Shown here: positions 57,888 through 64,000 of the stretch, one piece after another | How the letters are laid out: every line of letters starts with the position of its first letter | Numbering within the stretch: position 1 is the first letter of the stretch | Position numbers and translations under genes: made by a program | Assembly: GCA_902785695.1 (NCBI GenBank) | Contig: CACZZQ010000005.1 | Span: 14,857-78,856 of the forward strand | Source of the DNA: an uncultured Prevotellaceae bacterium | GTDB taxonomy: Bacteria > Bacteroidota > Bacteroidia > Bacteroidales > Bacteroidaceae | Direction of reading: 5' to 3' | Length of the DNA stretch: 64,000 nt | Notes under the pieces: generated by a model | The model's database searches: none | Told to the model about the DNA's origin: nothing | What the model saw: the letters and a program-made list of their open reading frames with translations, nothing else

Positions 57888-60812
57888 GTGAAACGCAAAT
57901 CGGTCATATTTTTAATGCTTTCCGTCTTCTTTTATATGCTGGCGGGAATACCTTCAACACCACGTCAGGATAACTCGAAGACGTTGCGTGTTGATTCTTT
58001 GGTACAGGCCGATTCCATCCCGTGGGATTCCATTCTGACTAATTTTATCCCGACAGATTCCATCCCGATGGACACACTGCTTTCTGACACAGTCTTGTCG
58101 AAAGATGCTCATCAGGCAGCAGCAGCTTTGAAACGTGATACATCCATGATGGATTCACTGGAACTGGCCATCTATCTGCATAATAAAGCCGTTGACGATT
58201 CTTTAGCACTCGACAGTATCAACCGTGAGAGGAAACATGGTATTGACTCGCCTGTTGAGTTCTCGGCAAACGATTCACTGCTCTATGAGGCTGGTCGCGG
58301 TATGGCTTTCCTTTATGGCGACTCCCACGTGAAATACCAGAATATGGACTTGAAGAGTGAGCACATCTATCTCAGTCTTGACTCTTCATTGGTTCATGCC
58401 ACGGGTGCTCGCGATACAACAACGGGCAAACTTTTCGGCAACCCCGTGTTCGAGATGGGTAGCGATACCTATCAGAGCGATACGATGGCATTTAATTTCA
58501 AGACGAAGAAAGGCTTTATTCAGCAAGTATATACTGAGCAACAAGAGGGGTTCCTTACCAGCCAGCTCTCCAAGCGAGGTGCTAACGGCGAACTCTATCT
58601 GCAGCATGGAAAATACACCACCTGCGACGAGCCACATCCTGACTTCTACTTGGCTCTCTCGCGAGCAAAGGTGCGCCCGGGCAAAGATGTTGTCTTCGGA
58701 CCTGCCTATCTTGTGGTGTGCGACGTACCCCTACCTTTTGCTATCCCATACGGTTTCTTCCCCTTCACCAAGAGCTATAGCAGCGGTTTCATTATGCCCA
58801 CCTATGGAGATGAGACTGAGCGAGGTTTCTATCTGCGTGACGGCGGTTACTATTTTGCCATCAGCGACAAGATGGACCTGAAGCTCATCGGAGAAATCTT
58901 TACTAAAGGCTCATGGGGTATCAGCGGAGCATCGAATTACCGTAAGCGCTATCGTTACAGCGGTTCTGTCTATGCCAGTTACCAGAACTCAGTGACTGGC
59001 GAGAAGAATTTGCCAGACTACTCAAAGACTACCAGTTTCAAGATACAATGGAGTCATCGTCAGGATGCGAAAGCCAATCCTTATTCAAATCTCTCGGCAT
59101 CGGTGAACTTTGCCACCAGCAGCTATGAGCGCAACAACCTGACTTCGATGTACAATCCACAAACGATGACACAGTCAACGCGTACGTCATCTGTCAGCTA
59201 CAGTACCTCGTTCTCAAGTATTGGAATGAGCCTGAGCACAACGATGAACGTGAACCAGAATATGCGTGACTCAACCATTGCGATGACGATGCCCGATTTG
59301 AATATCTCCATCTCGCGCTTTTATCCCTTCAAGCGTAAGCAGATGGTGGGTAAGCAGCGTTGGTATGAGAAGATTTCAATGTCTTACACAGGTCATTTCA
59401 GCAACTCCATCTCTACGAAGGAAGACAAGCTGATGCACTCGAACCTGATTAAGGACTGGCGTAACGGTATGCAGCACTCTATTCCAATTAGTGCAAACTT
59501 CACGGTTCTCAACTATATCAACCTCACGGCATCGTTTAACTTTACCGACCGAACCTATTCCAATAAGATTATGCGATCTTGGGACGGTACAAAGGAACAG
59601 AGCGACACGATATACGGCTTCTATAATGTCTACAATTGGAATATGTCGCTGGCAGCATCTACCAAGCTGTATGGATTCCTTACGCCCCCAAGCAAATTCC
59701 TTGGAGGTAAGATCCAGACCATCCGCCACGTGTTCACACCACAGGTTAGCCTGAGCTATGCGCCAGACTTCAGTGCGTCGCGTTATGGCTATTATGATAC
59801 CTATCAGAAGACTGACAGTCAGGGCAACGTGACTTTGGTAGAGTATTCGCCTTATCAAAATTCCCTTTACGGCGTACCCGGCAAGGGCAAGACGGGTAGC
59901 ATTTCGTTTGACGTGTCAAATAATCTGGAAATGAAGTTGCGCACGGCTAACGACTCTGTGAAGAAAATCAGTCTGATTGACGAGTTTGGTGCCTCGATGT
60001 CGTATAATATGGCTGCAAGCGTGCGCCCGTGGAGTGATTTGTCTACCCGCATCCGTCTGAAGTTGACTAAGAGCTACACATTTAATATGAGTGCCATCTT
60101 TGCAAGTTATGTCTATGAGGCAGACTCCGTAGGGGCAACGCCAAGGGTAAGCGAGCATACCACTTATTGGGAAAAGGGAAAGATAGGCCGTTTCCAGGGT
60201 ATGTCACAGAATCTATCATATACGATTTCCAACGAGAAAATCTCTAAAATCATCAGATGGCTCAAGGGAGAGCGCGATGACAAGAACAAGGGAAGGGACA
60301 ACGAGAGCGAAGCCGACAACAGAGAAGACGAACATGACGTAGAATCCAACATAGACACTGAAATGGAAAAAGCCAAACACGGTGCGAAGAAAAAGAACGC
60401 AGGTATGGCAGAGACCGATGATGACGGCTATATGAAGTTTTCGCTCCCCTGGTCGCTTAGTTTCGGCTATGGTATCACCATGCGTGAGGATACGGATGTG
60501 AAGAAGTTCAACTACAACACGATGCGCTATCCCTATAAGTTCACCCAGAATCTGAACATGAGCGGTAACATACGACTCAGTGACGGATGGAACATTTCAT
60601 TCACGTCTGGCTATGATTTCGAGAACAAGAAAATTTCAATGACAACGGCATCACTGTCGCGTGACTTGCATTGCTTCAATATGTCGTGCTCAGTGGTATT
60701 GTCACCATATACCAGCTACAATTTCTCGTTCCGTTGTAACGCTTCAACGCTTACTGATGCTTTGAAATATGATAAGCGTAGCGGTTATAGTAATTCGGTG
60801 CAGTGGTATTGA
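57888..60812 (+). CDS. lptD: LPS-assembly protein LptD (OstA-like)
   Basis: About 974 aa from the GTG at 57888. The start VKRKSVIFLMLSVFFYMLAG makes a normal signal peptide; the frame is open upstream to a TTG at 57873, and a later ATG exists at 57915. A Ser/Asp-rich low-complexity stretch (DSIP repeats) follows the signal. The OstA-like N-domain (about 120-300: DSHVKYQNMDLKSEHIYL...) precedes a C-terminal beta-barrel. The barrel holds a charged Lys/Asp/Glu-rich loop (about 795-850) unusual in position. It inserts LPS into the outer membrane. Array d starts 20 nt after its stop. Confidence 0.88.
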   Translation: MKRKSVIFLMLSVFFYMLAGIPSTPRQDNSKTLRVDSLVQADSIPWDSILTNFIPTDSIPMDTLLSDTVLSKDAHQAAAALKRDTSMMDSLELAIYLHNKAVDDSLALDSINRERKHGIDSPVEFSANDSLLYEAGRGMAFLYGDSHVKYQNMDLKSEHIYLSLDSSLVHATGARDTTTGKLFGNPVFEMGSDTYQSDTMAFNFKTKKGFIQQVYTEQQEGFLTSQLSKRGANGELYLQHGKYTTCDEPHPDFYLALSRAKVRPGKDVVFGPAYLVVCDVPLPFAIPYGFFPFTKSYSSGFIMPTYGDETERGFYLRDGGYYFAISDKMDLKLIGEIFTKGSWGISGASNYRKRYRYSGSVYASYQNSVTGEKNLPDYSKTTSFKIQWSHRQDAKANPYSNLSASVNFATSSYERNNLTSMYNPQTMTQSTRTSSVSYSTSFSSIGMSLSTTMNVNQNMRDSTIAMTMPDLNISISRFYPFKRKQMVGKQRWYEKISMSYTGHFSNSISTKEDKLMHSNLIKDWRNGMQHSIPISANFTVLNYINLTASFNFTDRTYSNKIMRSWDGTKEQSDTIYGFYNVYNWNMSLAASTKLYGFLTPPSKFLGGKIQTIRHVFTPQVSLSYAPDFSASRYGYYDTYQKTDSQGNVTLVEYSPYQNSLYGVPGKGKTGSISFDVSNNLEMKLRTANDSVKKISLIDEFGASMSYNMAASVRPWSDLSTRIRLKLTKSYTFNMSAIFASYVYEADSVGATPRVSEHTTYWEKGKIGRFQGMSQNLSYTISNEKISKIIRWLKGERDDKNKGRDNESEADNREDEHDVESNIDTEMEKAKHGAKKKNAGMAETDDDGYMKFSLPWSLSFGYGITMREDTDVKKFNYNTMRYPYKFTQNLNMSGNIRLSDGWNISFTSGYDFENKKISMTTASLSRDLHCFNMSCSVVLSPYTSYNFSFRCNASTLTDALKYDKRSGYSNSVQWY

Positions 60813-60831
60813 TTAAAGTGGTGCAAATCAT

Positions 60832-60982
60832 AACTATGCCATTTACGATGCGTAAGTATGCCACTTACGAAAAAAAGTAAGCCACTTACGAAAAAAAGTA
60901 AGCCACTTACGAAAAAAAGTAAGCCACTTACGATGCGTAAGTATGCCACTTACGATGCGTAAGTATGCCACTTACGATTTCT
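60832..60982. repeat. Palindromic repeat array d (7 units)
   Basis: Units at 60832-60853 (degenerate), 60854-60874, 60875-60895, 60896-60916, 60917-60938, 60939-60960 and 60961-60982, of 21 or 22 bp. 21-bp units have the A7 spacer CGAAAAAAAGT; 22-bp units CGATGCGTAAGT. Palindromes CGTAAGT-N5-ACTTACG are seen in the 22-bp type. It lies between two convergent genes and overlaps the antiporter stop (60981-60983). Confidence 0.92.
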
Positions 60983-63248
60983 AATGCCTGTTTGCAATAT
61001 TTGTTCTTGCCAGTATGTCAAGGTGTTCTTGTTCACCTACAACCCATAGGATATCGCCCTCTTCAATTTTTCGGGTAGGAGAAACGGATGACAGGTTTTC
61101 TTTTCCTTCCTCCATTCCAACCACCATGCAGTTGTAACGATTGCGGATGCCGCTCTCTTCCAGTGTCTTGCCTGCAAAAGGACTATTATCGCCAACAATG
61201 ATCTGGCGAAGCTTCATCTCTCGTTTCTCCAGTTCCAAGTCTTCGCCCAATACTTCTTTCTCCAAGGCTTGATGGAATTTCGTCAACTGGTCATCACTGC
61301 CAATGGCTTGAAGTTTGTCGCCAGGAAAGATAATATAGTCACCGTCAGGTATGTTCATCCTGAATCCACCTCGCATAATGCTACTGATATGAACACCATA
61401 CTTCCGTCCAAGGTTCAGTTGTCTTAATGTCTTTCCCATCCATTTTGAGTTGAAAGGCACGTCGAAGTCTGCAATATGGATGTCTCTGTCAAGCAGTTTC
61501 CCTTCATAAAGCGGTTTCTTCTTGCCTCTGACCTGAGCCTCGATGTCGCGTGAACGCAGGTTGTTGATGAAGAGACGCTCTAAAAGAATACTGCGCCGCT
61601 TGATGGTTCTTGACATGATAATGAGGATAACGGCCACGAAGCCGATAGTAATCAAAAGGGCAGGCCCGAAATTCGTCAGATGATGTACCACATAGAACAC
61701 GAAGTTCACAGCTATCAATATACGGAAAAGAATGGTGGATATCAGTGGCAGACGGTTGTGATTGCTTTCTTTCCACAATGCCTTGAACTCTTCGCTATGA
61801 TTCTTTTTCATCACCATAGCACGCAGGAATGGGGCTATCAGCACTATGGTAGTGAAGCCCGTGATAGTATGTCCGTACCATTTCTCGTGCGTCAGGTGAA
61901 CCATGAATGGGTGGAAGAATGTAAGCATCATCACCACTACGGCAGTAGAAAGGATGGAGTAGACAACGGTATTGACCGCCATTTGCATAAGCAAGCGTTT
62001 CCACTTGCTTCTTTCTGTCGTGTTGGGATGGCTCATTGACAAATGGTTGAGCATCTTGATGAATCGCGAAGGCAGATGTGGCTCCAACGCATTATAAACC
62101 GGTGTGGCAAGCCGTATCATGTAAGGTGTGAGGAAAGTCGTTATGACGGATACGGCCACCACCACCGGATATAGGAAATCACCGATGACCCCCAAGGAGA
62201 GTCCCAATGAAGCAATGATAAAAGAAAACTCACCAATCTGAGCCATAGAGAAGCCACAACGCATAGCCGACTTCAGCGATTCGCCTCCTAACATAAACGA
62301 GAAAGTGCCAAAGAGGCATTGACCTACGATAATGGTCATCACAATGACGAAGATTGGCAGCGCATAGTCAACCAGTATCTGCGGATCTACCAGCATACCT
62401 ACCGACACAAAGAAAATGGCACCAAACAGATTCTTGACAGGTTCAACCAGTTTTTCTATACGTTCGGCTTCTATGGTCTCAGCCAATATGCTACCCATGA
62501 TGAAGGCACCGAAAGCCGAGGAAAAACCAACCTTTGTGGAAAACACCGCCATTGCACAGCAAAGACCTAACGACACAATCAGCAGTACCTCGCTGTTGAT
62601 AAGCTTACGAACACGACGAAGGAATATTGGAACTGCGAATATTCCCACTACCAACCACAGTACCAGAAAGAAGCCAATTTTCATCACAGAACCTACCATC
62701 TGGCCGCCATCGGGATTGTTGCCACCAGCAATAGCACTTAGCATCACCATCATGACAATAGCCAGAATATCCTCTAATATCAGCACACTCATCACAAGTC
62801 CTGCAAACTGCTGTTGGCGAAGCCCCATATCATCAAATGCCTTATATATAATAGTGGTGGAACTCATGGCCAGCATTCCTCCTAAGAAGATGCAGTTCAT
62901 GCGTGACCATCCAAATGCTTGGCCGACGATGATGCCCAGCAACGACATAGAGAAGATAATGCTGATGACGGAGATGACAGGCGACGCTCCCATCTTCAGT
63001 ATCTTCTTAAAAGAAAAGTCCAATCCAAGGGAGAAAAGGAGAAACATTACTCCAATGTCTGCCCATAAATGGATGTTCGACATATCTATTACCGATGCGG
63101 TATAGGGCATGTGGGGCGACACGAGGAAGCCTGCTACAATATAGCCAAGCACAAGTGGCTGTTTAAGTTTCTTAAACACCAGCGTTACTACTCCTGCCAC
63201 GATTAGTATCAGGGCCAGGTCTTGTATAAGTGCAGGAAGTTCAGACAT
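60981..63248 (-). CDS. Kef/CPA2-type cation:proton antiporter with TrkA-C domains
   Basis: A 755-aa membrane antiporter. About 12 hydrophobic segments (1-400) with CPA2 features such as GFSSAFGAFIMGSILAET. A second hydrophobic part follows (420-530). Two RCK/TrkA-C-like domains (about 560-640 and 670-750) sense ligand. It would exchange K+ or Na+ for protons. The stop lies within array d. It is 2 nt after pepT in the minus direction, so both are one operon. Confidence 0.88.
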   Translation of the reverse strand: MSELPALIQDLALILIVAGVVTLVFKKLKQPLVLGYIVAGFLVSPHMPYTASVIDMSNIHLWADIGVMFLLFSLGLDFSFKKILKMGASPVISVISIIFSMSLLGIIVGQAFGWSRMNCIFLGGMLAMSSTTIIYKAFDDMGLRQQQFAGLVMSVLILEDILAIVMMVMLSAIAGGNNPDGGQMVGSVMKIGFFLVLWLVVGIFAVPIFLRRVRKLINSEVLLIVSLGLCCAMAVFSTKVGFSSAFGAFIMGSILAETIEAERIEKLVEPVKNLFGAIFFVSVGMLVDPQILVDYALPIFVIVMTIIVGQCLFGTFSFMLGGESLKSAMRCGFSMAQIGEFSFIIASLGLSLGVIGDFLYPVVVAVSVITTFLTPYMIRLATPVYNALEPHLPSRFIKMLNHLSMSHPNTTERSKWKRLLMQMAVNTVVYSILSTAVVVMMLTFFHPFMVHLTHEKWYGHTITGFTTIVLIAPFLRAMVMKKNHSEEFKALWKESNHNRLPLISTILFRILIAVNFVFYVVHHLTNFGPALLITIGFVAVILIIMSRTIKRRSILLERLFINNLRSRDIEAQVRGKKKPLYEGKLLDRDIHIADFDVPFNSKWMGKTLRQLNLGRKYGVHISSIMRGGFRMNIPDGDYIIFPGDKLQAIGSDDQLTKFHQALEKEVLGEDLELEKREMKLRQIIVGDNSPFAGKTLEESGIRNRYNCMVVGMEEGKENLSSVSPTRKIEEGDILWVVGEQEHLDILARTNIANRH

Positions 63249-63250
63249 GT

Positions 63251-64000
63251 CTATGAGTTGAAGTCAGCAGTGAGTTCGCAAATTTTTATGATTACCTGTT
63301 GTGCCTTTTCCATCGACTGAACAGGAACAAACTCATAAGGTCCGTGAAAGTTGATGCCACCGGCAAAGATGTTAGGGCAGGGAAGGCCTTTGAATGACAG
63401 TTGTGCGCCGTCTGTTCCTCCGCGTATGGGCTTCACTTTCGGTGCAACGCCCACTTCCTGCATAGCTTTCAATACTATGTCTATGACATGCATCTGCGGG
63501 TCAATCTTTTCCTTCATGTTATAGTATTGGTCAGTGAGTTCCACACTCACTGTGCCTTCGCCATATTTCCTGTTCATCTGCTCTACAGCATGCTTGATGA
63601 AACGCTTGCGTGCCTCGAACTTTTCGCGGTCATGGTCACGGATGATATACGACAGTTTGGCCTGCTCGGTCTGCGTCTGAATACCTGTCAGATGATAGAA
63701 TCCCTGATAGCCTTCTGTCGTCTCAGGTCGCTCGTCAGAGGGAAGCAGACCTACAAATTCTGCAGCAAGGAGACTGGCGTTAATCATTTTTCCTTTCGCA
63801 TAGCCTGGATGTACGCTTACGCCCTTGATGGTTATCTTTGCAGAGGCTGCGTTAAAGTTCTCGTATTCCAGTTCACCTACGTCGCCACCATCCATTGTAT
63901 AAGCCCATTCACATCCGAACTTGTCCACGTCAAAATGGTGGGCACCCATGCCAATCTCTTCGTCTGGGTTGAAAGCCACACGAATCTTGCCGTGCTTAAT
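63251..64000 (-). CDS. pepT: Peptidase T, 5' part beyond the window
   Basis: Residues run from the window edge ([20 protein letters not shown]...) to the stop at 63251; the N-terminal part of a normal PepT (about 410 aa) lies outside. PDEEIG with catalytic Glu, TMDGG (zinc site) and [20 protein letters not shown] are tripeptide-aminopeptidase motifs. Upstream of the antiporter gene in the same direction. Confidence 0.93.
   Translation of the reverse strand: MKHGKIRVAFNPDEEIGMGAHHFDVDKFGCEWAYTMDGGDVGELEYENFNAASAKITIKGVSVHPGYAKGKMINASLLAAEFVGLLPSDERPETTEGYQGFYHLTGIQTQTEQAKLSYIIRDHDREKFEARKRFIKHAVEQMNRKYGEGTVSVELTDQYYNMKEKIDPQMHVIDIVLKAMQEVGVAPKVKPIRGGTDGAQLSFKGLPCPNIFAGGINFHGPYEFVPVQSMEKAQQVIIKICELTADFNS

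Overview
The window is bacterial and looks like a Bacteroidales chromosome, most likely Prevotella/Segatella-like. The evidence is threefold. Promoters are repeatedly of the Bacteroidetes type (TTG, 19-21 nt, TAnnTTTG). The gene content is typical of the group: a GT3-type glycogen synthase beside a short GT35 phosphorylase, PPi-dependent phosphofructokinase, a LptD of the Bacteroidetes type, and a DUF4248/HU-like/smalltalk/amidase module. Exported proteins end in type-IX-like C-terminal domains. No rRNA or tRNA genes were recognised.

Layout. 1-3.1 kb is an accessory scar: a UDG-fold-like orphan, a MNT-type nucleotidyltransferase with a truncated HEPN partner, a DUF4160/DUF2442 pair, and two broken 3' pieces of a TolC-like efflux gene joined by a 163-bp direct repeat. 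3.1-6.9 kb (minus strand) is a probable mobile or domesticated-phage module: unknown protein, VapE-like ATPase, DUF4248, HU-like protein, 31-aa smalltalk protein and amidase. 7.1-22.5 kb is a tightly packed plus-strand run of ten genes. It starts with a zinc-ribbon protein, a membrane Ser/Thr kinase with a Thr-rich repeat tail, a protein with four AAA+ modules, a zinc-ribbon/FHA protein and a PP2C phosphatase, then continues into metA, a U32-family protein, a membrane zinc-ribbon protein, a GHMP kinase/pyrophosphorylase fusion and map. 23-27.3 kb is glycogen synthase plus glucan phosphorylase. 27.4-43.6 kb is housekeeping (PPTase, pseudouridine synthase, guanine deaminase, HD proteins, MenA, M6 protease, DnaX, FtsB/DivIC-like, dihydroorotase, MetH-activation domain, PlsC, glycosyltransferases). 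43.8-64 kb holds a GH28, groESL, a candidate small RNA, a 1449-aa CotH-family surface protein, glyA, a CobW-family metallochaperone, pfp, a GH25 lysozyme, an HD protein, LptD, a cation/proton antiporter and a pepT that runs off the end.

Two things stand out. First, the 7.1-15.9 kb locus looks like a self-contained phospho-signalling system: the kinase carries seven TLIG/TLMG motifs at its own N-terminus, a phosphothreonine reader (FHA) and an eraser (PP2C) are encoded with it, and zinc ribbons recur in four proteins of the run. No secretion-system genes accompany it. Second, a family of 21-22-bp palindromic units (AAGT-N5-ACTT core) forms short tandem arrays at four sites (about 4.5, 18.3, 43.6 and 60.8 kb). 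One array lies in frame inside the U32 gene, and the palindrome arms change together between arrays.

No searches or computations were run; family names rest on motifs and on recall of the families.
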